Shown here: piece after piece, positions 45,800 through 57,439 of the stretch
Layout of the letters: each line of letters begins with the position of its first letter
How positions within the stretch are numbered: position 1 is the stretch's first letter
From: Vandiemenella viatica
Lineage: Eukaryota > Arthropoda > Insecta > Orthoptera > Morabidae
Assembly: GCA_031002005.1 (NCBI GenBank)
Contig: JARYHS010011408.1
Span: forward strand, 222,497,473-222,561,472
Direction of reading: 5' to 3'
DNA: 64,000 nucleotides
Notes under the pieces: generated by a model
What the model was told of the DNA's origin: nothing
Database searches by the model: none
Seen by the model: the letters and a program-made list of their open reading frames with translations, nothing else
Position numbers and translations under genes: made by a program

Positions 45800-48700
45800 A
45801 AAAGCAGAGTAAAAGAGCATTATTCTAAAAAAATTTTGTTGAAATTTAGCAAGAAAAATATATTAAAATAAAAATATTATGAATACAGGTTTAGCAAATA
45901 AAAGGGGGCGAAAAAACCACTAGAGATAACAGAAAACTTTCTTAATAACAAAACATCAAAACACATATTAATGAATTTTCAACTTACTGAATGCAACTTG
46001 CACTCCTCTCCAACAACAGGTTTTTAATATAATCAGCCAGAAGCAACTATTTTACATATGCTTGTTACTTGTGTTAACATGTGTTTAGAGTATTAATGAT
46101 TTTTTTTTCCAGATTATCATTTTGATAGCAAAACTACACTTTTCTTAAATTTGGTAATTCACTGTATTTGTTTCTAGGATAGGTTTGATCACCAAATTAA
46201 AATCAGCTATAAAAAGATCATTAGTCTGCATCCACCAGCACCACCAATAAATATTTTATCCAAGCAACTATTAGGTATAAAAGAAGTTTCCTCTCATGCC
46301 AGAAATCATGGGTTCAGTGCAGAGAATCTGGAAGGGACTACTTATCAGATACTATTGGCTAATCTTCTGTTTTATTGATCTTGTCGGCCACTATGGGACA
46401 CAAATCTCGTCCAATTTATACACTCTTCGAATAGTCCCCAAATTAAAGAGCGAAGGTAGTATTTTTATATTTGAACCAGACAAAACTTTAATATTGTCTT
46501 TTCTGTTCCCACACTGAACTACATCAGAGAAATAATCTTTTTGGTATCTGCAGTGACTGTTCTCGCACAGTATATACTATTCTCAGTCTCTGTGTATGTC
46601 ACCATAAAAACTAAACTTTTTATAAGATGGTCATATGGTTTATGACTAAGAATAAAAATTTAATTGAGTTTTGAAAATTATTAATATTATTTTATTTTGG
46701 AAACCATTATGCTACATACTGTGGAGTCAGCACACTTGAGAAGCTTTTGGGGAAGTAGGAAAAGGTGTCAAGTAACATATTACTTCTACATATTAATAAT
46801 GGGAACCCAACAATACTATCAAAGTGACTAGTAAAATTGTGTGACAGGAATGTAAAAACAGCGTGAACAGTAGAGACATCAACTACCAAGGAAATAGAGG
46901 AGCCGACAAAAATGAAAGAAAAACATTTAGATACAAATTTTTCGGAGGTTACCAACCACACACCAAGAGTGAAAGAGATGAAAGGAGGTTCAACAGTAAT
47001 TTAATTAGATGCTATTGTTCCATAAGCTTCTGTATAGCCTAACACACAAGAAAAACCAAAAAGAATTTCAAAAGAAGTAATTAACAACACAAGAGATTCA
47101 ACTTTTTTGAGGTGGTTAAAACACCAACATAAATTCATGTAGATTGTTTCTAGCATCTGAGAAATCACATGCGGTGAAGTTAAATAGAGAGGTAGTCACA
47201 GAAGGATGAAGAAGAAGTTTAGTCGCGGAAAGTAATTAAATGTAAGATAGAGAAAAGAAATTGCTAGCCTGTAATTCATAATGCAATGATATAAGTGTGA
47301 TCACTGCCAGTGAGGATTCTAATTACCTAACAGCATGTACAATTGTCCTGAACATCACTGGAATTACTAACGCATCACAATTAGCTGAATTAAGCTGTTT
47401 ACAAACAGTGACTGTGTCTAACCATGCGTAGAAATTAATAAGCCAATTTGATGTGCCAAAAATGTGGGAATATTTACTAAGTAAAAATCTGATCATGGAG
47501 TATGTGTGCTTCAGATCTTGCACTGGAGCCAGTGGCAAACTAAGGAAATTGAAGGTGATTTAAGAGAATTTATAGATGGACAAAGCTTTCTTAATGCTGA
47601 AACTTTTGTAAGTTGTTGTAGAGATTTCTAGATTTGATGAGTATCAATGTAGGGCAGAGATGAAGACATTAGCTTGTACAAGAAACACATGATTAGACAC
47701 CTTGTGCTGTAAGTGCAAAGAAATAGGGACTTTGGCGGGTGTGTTTTTGGAATACAATAAGGCACAGAAACTGTTTTTGAAGTGAGAATTTCTATGGCAG
47801 CACCTGGGCTGAGGAGTGAGCTTGCTGAGGCGACACACAATTTTGCATGTTCAGCCGGTTGCAAAAAGGCAATGGTGTATTTATCGGTTTTTAAGACAGA
47901 ACTAATTTCATTTCATTTTAGAAACATCTCACACATCCCTATCTGATCTCGTGTGTAATTAATTGTTTGAGTGTTTTACCAAACTGTACAAAAAGTTTAA
48001 TTTAAAATATTACTACCGATAATTATTATTGCCTCAAGGCATTTCTTCCTATTCCATTGTTTCTGTTAGTTTAAAATTAATTTTGCATATTATAATTGTG
48101 TGCAGTTTAGTAGAGTTTATTTACATGTATGATTGGCATTTGTTGTCACTTTTACACTGGCATTTTGTACACTGACAGGAAAGTTTTACACTTGTGAGAA
48201 AATTATCACAAGAGACTTTTATCACGTGACTTCAGTCTGTGGCTGATAAATCTTAAAAGGAAAGTTACTTACAAATACAATCAGAGCATAACTAGAAAAA
48301 GAAAGACACAACTTCTGTCGTGTGTCTAGTGACAAGGTTTTGTATCTATCTCTTGAGAACAAGAAATAAAATTTGATGTGGTTTTTACTGTCATCTAGTG
48401 CCATTATCTTGGAAGGTTTATGAATATTTAACTTTGAAATATTACTGATAGGCACTGAACAGTAATGAATTTATTGAATCAAGTAGTAAAAAAGCAATTT
48501 ATCAATGAAATTTTGGTACTAGTCACTAAATATATTTAAAAAAAAATATGAGGTGCCAGAGTTGTAGAACACAAAGAAAAAATTCTACAAAAAAAACCCT
48601 GTATTACCATGCCTCTATCTATTACAGGTAACATGCAATAAGAATTTTGTGATTCAAACTGTGGACTGGTGGACCAATAGAGACTGTAACATAGCAGTTC

Positions 48701-49750
48701 ATAAAAACATAAATAAAATTATATATTTAAACTGATAAAGGGAGTTGAAGAAATTAATAATAATAATAAAAAAAGAATAGCAGGTCTAATAAAGAATGTT
48801 TGCTCCGATGTGTTTGAAAATATACGATTGCCGGAAAAAGAAGAACAGAGAGAATTGTTGGTAGAGCTGGCAAGTAAGACAGATTAATCTAGCAGCGGAT
48901 TAAGTTTTGAAATAATAATAATAATAGTTTCACAGTGAGAGATTGGAAATAATGGTTGTGGAGAGAAAATTAATAGATCTTGAGTAGAAAAGAACCTGCA
49001 AAGTCTTTAGGAACAAACTAAATTCAGGATTATTACAGACACGGTCGTTGTTGGTATGAGAGGATTTTAGGCAGAGCAAACGAGAAGAAATAAATTACAA
49101 AGGATACAATATTCTGTCTATAAAAATCTATTTATTTCATATCGCAACAAGCATAAGAATGTGACAAGATGCACTTGTGCCACCTGTCTGTTGGCTCACA
49201 GGGACTGTATAAAACAATAATTTAACCCCACCAAGAAGATTAAATCTGTTATTGTTCTCACTTCAGTAATTTTTCTGATGCATCATACCTTTTTTATGAA
49301 TCGGAACACTCCATATTAGTTGTTGTAGTCCAGGGCAGAATAATTTATATATCTTGTTTGGCCTGTAGGAAAAAGGAGCATCTAGTATGGAAAGTGTGAC
49401 AGCTATCAAAGTTAATGCACTGTTTAGGAACATTGTTGATCTGATATGGGCAACGGTGTGTAGGGGACATTTTTACTGAGAATTATTAACACTCAAGAAG
49501 TTTATTTCAATTTACGAATAGGTCCAGGTGTAGCTCAAGGCGTGATAATTGGTTAAAGGAATGATACATGAAGAAATAAGCACCAAATAGAAAGAATATG
49601 AAGAGTGAATCAAAGCAATTCAAGTGCTGATGAAGAAGGGATTTAAGTATTTAGTAGAGTCAAGAATTTCAAACTGAATTCAGAAAAAGGTTCAAAAACA
49701 CATATTACTTTTCAACATAAATTCATTTTTATAACGTGGAATTAAAAAAC
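45800..49750. other. Atg2 intron k-l, no gene recognised
   Basis: Degraded plus-strand text at 47300-47880 (LAELSCLQTVTV, LCCKCKEIGTLAG and others) and at 46710-46980 looks protein-like in places, but no family is recognised. An undetected short Atg2 exon could lie here, as the phase of exons l and k differs. Confidence 0.4.
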
Positions 49751-49754
49751 TTAC

Positions 49755-49887
49755 TCCATCAGAAATGTTTTTTCTGTCTTCATCCACAAAATTCTCTTTC
49801 AACTGCCCAACATCTGCACCACGGTAAAATATCTGTCCACCCTTCAGTTTTGAAAACAAACTAGCACTGTCAAGTGTGTGTTGGGTT
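49755..49887 (-). CDS. Atg2: Atg2 exon l
   Basis: Encodes TQHTLDSASLFSKLKGG...FYRGADVGQLKENFVDED...NISDG. The acceptor is tgtgtgcatag|A and the donor is GATGGA|GTAAGT. The 133-bp length (one base plus 44 codons) follows exon m exactly in phase. The segment falls in a divergent region, so identity rests on context. It ends in phase 0, which does not match the first-choice acceptor of exon k: either a short exon between 45.8 and 49.7 kb is missed or exon k uses an internal acceptor. Confidence 0.72.
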
Positions 49888-50022
49888 CTATGCACACATT
49901 AATTAAAAAACATGTATAATTTTAAAAATGCAAAACTTGCATTAAGAATTCATAAAATCAGTGATGAGTTATTTTTACACAGAGTCTAGCACAGGTTTTG
50001 AGAAACTGTCATTCAAATAGTA

Positions 50023-50586
50023 TACAGGGTGATTCAGGAGGAGTGGTTAATACTGAAGGAGGTGGTAGTATGAACAATATTGAATAAAAAAGTTCATATG
50101 AATATGTGTCCGATTACCATTCGTTTTGGAGATACAGGCGCTGGAATTTTATGCATTACTCCATTATATTTTTGTGTGTGGTGATGGTTAAAAAATGTAC
50201 TAAGAAAAGTAAACACATGAGATGAATTACTATCTTGCTTTGTAAACACTGCTATCTTCATAAAAATACACCAGGATGTACTCAGTAGAACTACACATAC
50301 TGTTGCGAAGAGAGTTGTAAAGTGTATTGAAATCGATGATGGGATTTTCGAACATTTAATATAAACTTTCGTAAAATGTGTGTGTTTTTGCGTTAATAAA
50401 GTATTTCAATAAGTTATATGTATGCTCTTGATCATTTTCTGAGGTTTACTTCAAGCATAACATTCCAGCACCTGCATTTCCAAAACAAATGGAAAGTGAA
50501 CATATGTTTGTATGAACCATTTTACTCAATATTGTTCATACTGCCACCTCCTTTAATATTTACCATTCCTCCCAAATCAGCCTGTA
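50023..50586. mobile_element. MITE with long terminal inverted repeats
   Basis: Begins tacagggtgattcaggagga and ends with the near reverse complement (tcctcccaaatcagcctgta); the inverted repeats extend about 140 bp (through 'gaggtggtagtatgaacaat' and 'tacaggcgctggaatttta'). The central 280 bp are unique. Insertion at TA is likely. No transposase. Confidence 0.88.
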
Positions 50587-50589
50587 AAT

Positions 50590-52380
50590 CAATAAAAAAT
50601 TTAAAAAATTAGTTGAACAATAATTAAAATGGATCTCAGGGGGGAAAAGGGATTTTCAGAACATATGATTCAAATAATTACTTTTCCATCCAATGACATA
50701 TAATTTTTTTTAAAAAAAATACCCCTTCCGCTGAAGTATCAAAAGACCAGTCTGGATAAAAGCCATTATCTGTTCCTTATAGCAAAAAAAGACTACAAAT
50801 AACTATATCAGCGTTTCTCAACCTTGTTTATCCAGAAGACCAGTAAAACTTGAAAAATAATTCTACGGTCCAGCAACTTACAAGGGCATATTTTTTTAGC
50901 TATCCAAATATTATTAACTTTTGGGACATATTGTATTGTAGCACCATTGATACATAACAAATCTAAATGAATGTTTTGAATTCCTATGGAAATACAGTTA
51001 TGAAATTGTTATTGAACTATTAAAAGTGAATTACATACTGGACAGGCAATATTTAATAGCAAAATGAATAATAATATCCTGGCTGCAGAACATTTGCCCT
51101 ATCTTTACGGACCACATGTGTTTCATGGACCAGAGGCAGAGAATCACTATTCCATTTAATTTAAGACACGTACAACTTTGCTAGCATTATCATATATGTA
51201 AATATTTATAATTGTCTTCTAAAGTTGGGTCTTTTGCCAGAATTTCAGAACATTTAGCTATTTTTCAATCAAAGTATCACCATTTCAACAAGAAATGTTT
51301 CATAAAGCATTTTAACATACACCAATGAGCTAAAATGTTATAACCACCTGCTTAACTGTACGGAACAGATCGCAGGGTAGGTGCAATTCCATGAGAGTAT
51401 AGCTCTATGCTTGGTATGGGAGGATTGAAATTTTTTTAAGTGTAGGTATGCTGTAAATGTTTTGAGCTTGATATGCGTATTTAATATTTCTGTATGGAAA
51501 TGTCCATATCCAGTAAAGTTATTTCTGTCTGGGAATTAATGGTTTAGCTATTGTTAAGGAAACTGAGAAAGTCAAGATTTTGTTTTTCACTGTCGATCCA
51601 AATCAAAGATATACTGTACCTGAATATGCCATGTACTTCATCATGCCTTTGTAAGATCGAGAGTTATCCTGAAATATTGTAATTTGTGTTCACCTTGTTT
51701 TTGTGAATCTTTGTATATCTCCTGCCTTTTGGGAAGTGATAGCTTTACTTCTCCTACATTTTTGTTTTTGTTGCCTCACAGTATTTTCCCTTCCTTTTTT
51801 ATATGTCAATCGTATAGATAATATTACTACTACAATTCTATAAGCCATTGACATCAAGAATAAAGAATGTATATATTATCCTTGTATAAGAACAAAACCT
51901 TTCCCAGCACCGAACACTGATATAATGCTCTTAGGTTACAAGCCGAGTGAACATGATGTTTCAACACAACATTTTGGCAGTCAAATTCTCCGTTGAAATT
52001 CTCTGGTTAAGTGCTGGACAGTTTGACTGGCTACCTAGGACCTTTATAGCCTGCCAGGCAGCCATGTGCTCACAGGATATTGAGTCACAAATGAGCCGCA
52101 TGTAGACAACATACTCTCAATAAACCTCCCTAATATCCAGGTGTGACTTGCACATCTGCTGGCAGGCTACAAGTGAGTGGCCCATCTGGCACTTCACAAA
52201 AATTTGATCACTTAAAATATCATGTAGATACACTGTGTTCACCTGGCTTGTTACCCGAGAGCATTTTAAAAATTATACTAGCCACATTTTCCCTTATACA
52301 GATATTAGCCTTCTTTTTACCTATCACAGTTAACACCCACAATTATTGCTTATTACCACTGTGGTTGGATATGAAGTAAC
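50590..52380. other. Atg2 intron l-m; degraded transposon end
   Basis: 51325-51420 ('caatgagctaaaatgttataaccacc') resembles a common arthropod DNA-transposon end sequence. Otherwise AT-rich without genes. Confidence 0.4.
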
Positions 52381-52384
52381 ATAC

Positions 52385-52542
52385 TTAAAATCTGTTCTGG
52401 GATGTGAGTACTGCCTCATTTGTCCATGGTGAACAGCTTTCTCTGTATATTTGAAAACAAGTTTCAGGTCTGGCTGAGCACTGAGAGGGAATGACATGTG
52501 GTTTCCTCCTTCATTGTCTGCACATCTCAAAAACTTAAGAAG
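52385..52542 (-). CDS. Atg2: Atg2 exon m
   Basis: Encodes LLKFLRCADNEGG...QPDLKLVFKYTEKA...SHPRTDF. The acceptor is cattgcag|CTT and the donor is TTTTAA|GTATGT. At 158 bp it starts in phase 0, as required by exon n, and ends with two bases (AA) that make a Lys codon with the first base of exon l. Position in the gene and exact phase agreement are the main evidence; this part of ATG2 is poorly conserved across animals. Confidence 0.8.
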
Positions 52543-52544
52543 CT

Positions 52545-55102
52545 GCAATGAAAAAAAAAGTATAACAATATATATACTCTAAGCTTTACAATTTTTTAAA
52601 TAGATAGCAGATTTTTATACTAGGCATTATAGAATTTTTAGAAAAATAATTAAAGAAGTGTAAGGGACGAGCTCCATACTGGGGTCATAGTATGTGCTAT
52701 CACCTTAACTTTCTACGACAATGTCTTGTATTATAATTCATAAAACTGTTTTACCGTGTGTATTTGCCTTTGGAAACCAATTGTAAGAGTTTAGAATGGC
52801 CACTACTCTTCTTGACAAAAACCTCAAGAGACGAAAGGTTGGTAAAAGTTATTAAATGAAAATCGCTACTGCAGTTTTCAAAGTCAACACTGGATATATT
52901 CTGAAAATATTTAGTACACTCGTCACAACTGAAGGCGATCGAACATTTCTTTTCCAAAAAATGCTGATTATGAAATGAGACAGAACACAACACCTTATAG
53001 AAAGTTCACAGTCACATTTCAAATGTTGATGTTGAACAACACTGCTAAAAGATTAATATGGCCGACTTCGAGCATGGCAACACTTCTGACAGTTTCCAGC
53101 CATCCCCGGCTCAAGCGCTCAAGACCAGAATAACACATCTGAACACTTCACTGACTCCTCCACGATTGGCCCAAAACGCCGCGTCCATCGCCTATATGTT
53201 CATCATCTTCCTACCAGGGTAACCTTCCGCTACACAACATAGTTCTCCAAACTCGGAAAATACCAACTGTAGAGTTCTGAAACTTTAATAGTAAATAGAA
53301 TGTGAAGAAATTTAAGTCCTTACAAATTTTCCTGTAAAGTTAACGGATTCGCGGTAAAAAGTCAATCTGGGTACTCAGCCCCATTACTAAGCACAAGCAA
53401 ATAACTCAATTTATTTAAGTGGTAGAAGGTTTAAGTGAATTTTGTAGAGCTTCCAATTTTTATATCATTTATTTAATACAAAAATTGGCTAGTTTATTAG
53501 TTGGGTTTAAAACTTATTTAAAACCATGAGTCGATGATGTCACACGGCTACATCCGGTGCGGAAATATCATGTTTTGAGCTTTAAAACTTATCCCATATA
53601 ATTCTACAGTCTCTCAGCTTTCCAAAAAGCTCTCAATCTCCTCTCTAGCTGCCGTGGTTGTTTTACAATCAATTTTCAAAAATATTCACTTCTTCATCCA
53701 GTGACGCCGTATGTAAAAAATTAGTATTTCACTTGATTGTTTTGAAGGTACTGCCTATTTTACAAAAAGGCTTGCGGCATTAATTTCAGCGATTTTTAGT
53801 ATATATCCCGAAAGCATTTTCTTTTACTGACTGTATTCAACTGACTCGTAATTTTTAAAACTGTGTAGACAAAGTATTTAATTTCGAAACAATATTTGAT
53901 TCGTCTGACTGTTTAGAACGATCTAAAATTTTAGTATGCTGTACCAGAAGAAATTATGTTTATGTCACACTAACAGCTGATTTCAGATACTGCTTTAACA
54001 TTATGGTTTCACGAAGTTTAGAGTGCAAATTTCAGTGATGGATTATCTCACCGGTGTCTTCATTTTTTAAATGCTTTAAACTCTTGATTATGTCTTCCTT
54101 ATACCAGAATTTATTTACTAGTGGCTGATTATTATTTTGAAGTATTTTTAAAGCGGCTAAAATTGTTGTATTATGGTGATGTTAGATCGTAACTAAGTGT
54201 TTACCAAATTGGATAATTCACTATTATGGCTATTTGGGTAAGTTTATGGTTTAATTTTTACTCTTTAAAGTTAATTTATAATCGGTAGTAACTGTTTAGT
54301 TGGTTTTACGGCTTTAATTTGTTGAGTATATGGCTCTAAGCTGTGGTATCGGGTCCTGCACTATGCCCGCTCTCCATTAACCAAAGTGTTAAATTAGAAT
54401 TTGAAGAATTCTAAGGTAGCTTACAAAATGTTTTTCACTGATTAACTAGCATTACATATATTCTCAAAAGCATTTTGATAGAGATGATAATTAGATTAAT
54501 TTAGTACATATTTTTATTGGAACATTAAAAGAAATTGCACCTTAATTACAACAGCAAACCAACATAGAATTAATAATCAAAATGAGTTACAGCAAAGGTA
54601 TTGTGACAGTAATTAAACACAATAACACATTATGAGGGGTACATGATTACATAATTCAATAATTTGTAGCTTATCCATTTATTACTGTATCACAATAAGC
54701 TGGCATTAAGTCAATTAATCTTCTTACTCTATTTATACAAAGATTTTCTCACTTCTCGTTAAGAGCTTGAAATAATTTTTCGTTATTCAGATGATTTTAA
54801 TCCTTTACTGTACTGACACATATGCTAAATATGATTTAAATCAGCACTCTCACTTTCCCATTTGAGAACCACAACGCATTTCTTGCTTTGATCCTTATTT
54901 TGCTGAAAAAAGTGCCATGCACCATTTTTCAAACATAAATTGATTCATACTCATTCAAATTTGATTATTGTTATTGTTATCATTGTTACTGTGGCTTTAG
55001 GATGCATTAAAATCAGGGTGATTAATGACAACCTTCAATTCATGCGACTGGTGCAACAGCCTTGTGTAAAAGGAGCATACCCAAACCATTACATAACTGT
55101 TT

Positions 55103-55138
<36 letters not shown>

Positions 55139-55290
55139 GTTAATTCAAGAGATAATTCTAAACTAAAGCTACTTTCATTGTTCCACAAAAAACTGCTCCA
55201 TTTGGAACTAGCCGATCTCTTATTTTACAATTCTATGCCCTATCTACATCGGGGCCATTACAGGCAAGAAAGGGATGGAGGACAAGGACC
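52545..55290. other. Atg2 intron n-m; possible intragenic promoter-like patch
   Basis: 52751-52993 is an 80-codon minus frame with an ATG. Upstream, 53040-53240 is clearly GC-richer and has an inverted CCAAT box (gattgg at 53162). A 26-T run lies at 55113-55138. No protein family is recognised. Confidence 0.35.
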
Positions 55291-55291
55291 A

Positions 55292-55536
55292 GGAATTGTT
55301 TTTTGTCTGCTTAACGTCTCTCTAACAGCGAGGTCTTTAGAGACAGGAAAGGATGGGGGGCAAGGAATGGGAAGGAATTCGGCCATGGCCTTTTGGAGGA
55401 AGCATCCCGGCATTTGCCTGGAGTGATTTGGGAAACCATGGAAAACCCAAATCTGGATGCCTGGACGGGGATTCGAACCGCCGTCCTCCCGAATGCGAGG
55501 CCAGAACACTAGCCATTACACCACCACGCTCGGTGA
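55292..55536 (-). mobile_element. tRNA-derived SINE, second subfamily, well preserved
   Basis: Full head-to-tail copy on minus, with tRNA-like head (GGTTCGAATCCCC) next to 'ccgagcgtggtgg'. Inserted at the edge of an older SINE (55533-55675). Confidence 0.88.
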
Positions 55537-55675
55537 CCTTCTGAAGAAACCATTTCAGAATTTAACTAGAGTGATTTTGGGAAACAATGGAACATAGAAA
55601 TCTGGATGGCCAAATGAGAATTTGAACCAGAGTCTTCATGAATATTTTACTGCTCACCCGGCACTCTTGGTGGTC
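55533..55675 (-). mobile_element. Older SINE fragment
   Basis: 'agagtgattttgggaaacaatgg', 'aaatctggatggcc', 'gaatttgaaccagagtc' and a degraded head (cacccggcactcttggtgg). Strongly diverged. Confidence 0.75.
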
Positions 55676-55679
55676 CACG

Positions 55680-56219
55680 ATTTACTCTGTTTCACAAACG
55701 TTATTCGTAACTTCCAATTTTTAAGTGATATGAGAGGTTCTTTGTTAGTAGACAGTAATGAAATACATAAAATTTCAGGCAACATTTTACAGTTAAGATG
55801 TAGATGTCCACGCAATAATGTCATCTCAATTAATTTTCTATTAAACTGACTTATGGGCATCACCAACAGATAGCACTTTTTTTCCCTTCATTTCCTACAC
55901 TAACAAGCTGCTGAGACACCTGAAAATCCTGCATAAAAACTATTTTTGATTTTTATGGCTTTAAACAAGTTGGAACAGTTTCTTTTAAAGTGCAGCACAA
56001 TACATATGACTTCTGTATGTTTGCATTTGGTAGCTCTATCATATATGAGGCCTGTTCAGAGCATAGGTATTGGAAAATGCTTTCTATCATAAATGCACTT
56101 TCTGTTTTCCTTTATCAATATCATAATTTTACAATATAGGGTTATGATTTTAGTAGCATATCCATAACAGTGTCACAACTTATTTGCACTAATTATCTCT
56201 ACTATTTATATTTCATATA
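55680..56219. other. Intron, nothing recognised
   Basis: AT-rich; no repeat recognised. Confidence 0.5.
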
Positions 56220-56560
56220 TTCTTATATTTCTGATACTTTATTTTTCACTTATAGTTTTTCAAAATTTGATTTTTATATATGTATCCTCACTCAGTTATT
56301 ATGTTGGTCTACCCCTTTCAATGATAATATAACATCAAGAGTATCGATTATCGATCCAATATTTGAGCTTCCTCCCCCCCCCCCCCTTTCCTACACTACC
56401 ATCCAGGCTGGCAATGCCATTCACCAGATGGCGGTCTCTGTGTATACATCTGACTCTGCCTGGCGTCTCACTTCTGCACAAATAAAGCTGTATGCCGAAA
56501 TATTGTGCTTCTCTTGTCGGTTTTTTTTTTTTTTTTTTGTGTTTCATTATCCTTTCCAAT
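56220..56560 (+). mobile_element. PLE 3' end, class D, solo
   Basis: Matches 38450-38780: 'cactcagttattatgttggtctacc', 'caatgataatataa', a C run (56374-56386), 'ggctggcaatgccattcaccagatgg', 'ctgactctgcctggcgtctcacttct', 'ctgtatgccgaaatattgtg'. No coding part. It ends in an 18-T run followed by a SINE remnant. Confidence 0.88.
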
Positions 56561-56700
56561 TTCTTCTTATTGCTTTACACCTCATTGAAGTTGAGGTCAT
56601 TAAAGGTGGGAGAGGTGGGGGAGCCACAGAACAGGAAAGAATTCAGTTATGGCCAGTAGATATTTGAGGAAACCACAGAAAATCGAAATCCGTATGGAGT
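56561..56700 (-). mobile_element. SINE remnant
   Basis: 'tattgctttacacctcattgaagttgaggtcattaaagg' and 'gaggaaaccacagaaaatcgaaatcc' match the tail and body of the SINE; the head is missing. Confidence 0.7.
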
Positions 56701-57430
56701 GTGCAAGTACCACTTTGTTTATTGTTTCTATAAGTACTGAATCCATTTTATTTATATATCTGTTGATTATACAAGTAATTTCTTCTGCTTGGATTCAGGA
56801 GACACAATTCTTGTTAATTTAATGTCACTCCATAAATTGTCCCAAATTTAAAAAGTAAACACAATTTTCTTTATACTCAAACAACAAGGTAATTCTAATT
56901 CCCCCCCCCCCCCCCCTTGATTTAACACCAAACTACAACATCAGGGAGAGCAATTTTGTTGTTCGAACACAATTCCATTATTGGCAGTGATTGACAAATG
57001 AAATTAATATGTCAAATTCACTTTAAAATTTTCTTTGGCAATGGCGTGTTCATTTAAAATGCTCAATTAATGTTTGTAGTGTAACTAAATATCCTTTGTT
57101 GACCTAACAAATGCTGTTAGACTTACAAATAAGCTAACAATATTGTGTCTATCTTACTAAGATGAATTGAAAGTCTATCTAGCTTTAAGCCGAGAAAACA
57201 AAAGACACTGATAAAATTAGATATGAATAAATTATTAATATGATTTTATAATGTTACTTTTAGAGACTGTTTCCATTATGCTAAAAACTGAACATTCAAG
57301 GTTATATCATCAAATGTTTATTTCTAATATTATATGCCATCTATATGTAAAATGTGTTTGGAACAGGAAATATTTTTTAACTTTGAATTCAGTTAGATTA
57401 AAACTCAAACCACCTTTGTTGTTGAGACGT
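56701..57430. other. Intron, nothing recognised
   Basis: AT-rich, with a 16-C run at 56901-56916. Confidence 0.5.
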
Positions 57431-57439
57431 TTGAACTGT

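Noticed and set aside
46296..47880. Short frames and protein-like text in the Atg2 intron between exons l and k
   Set aside because: No family recognised, many stops, no splice signals that restore the Atg2 frame.
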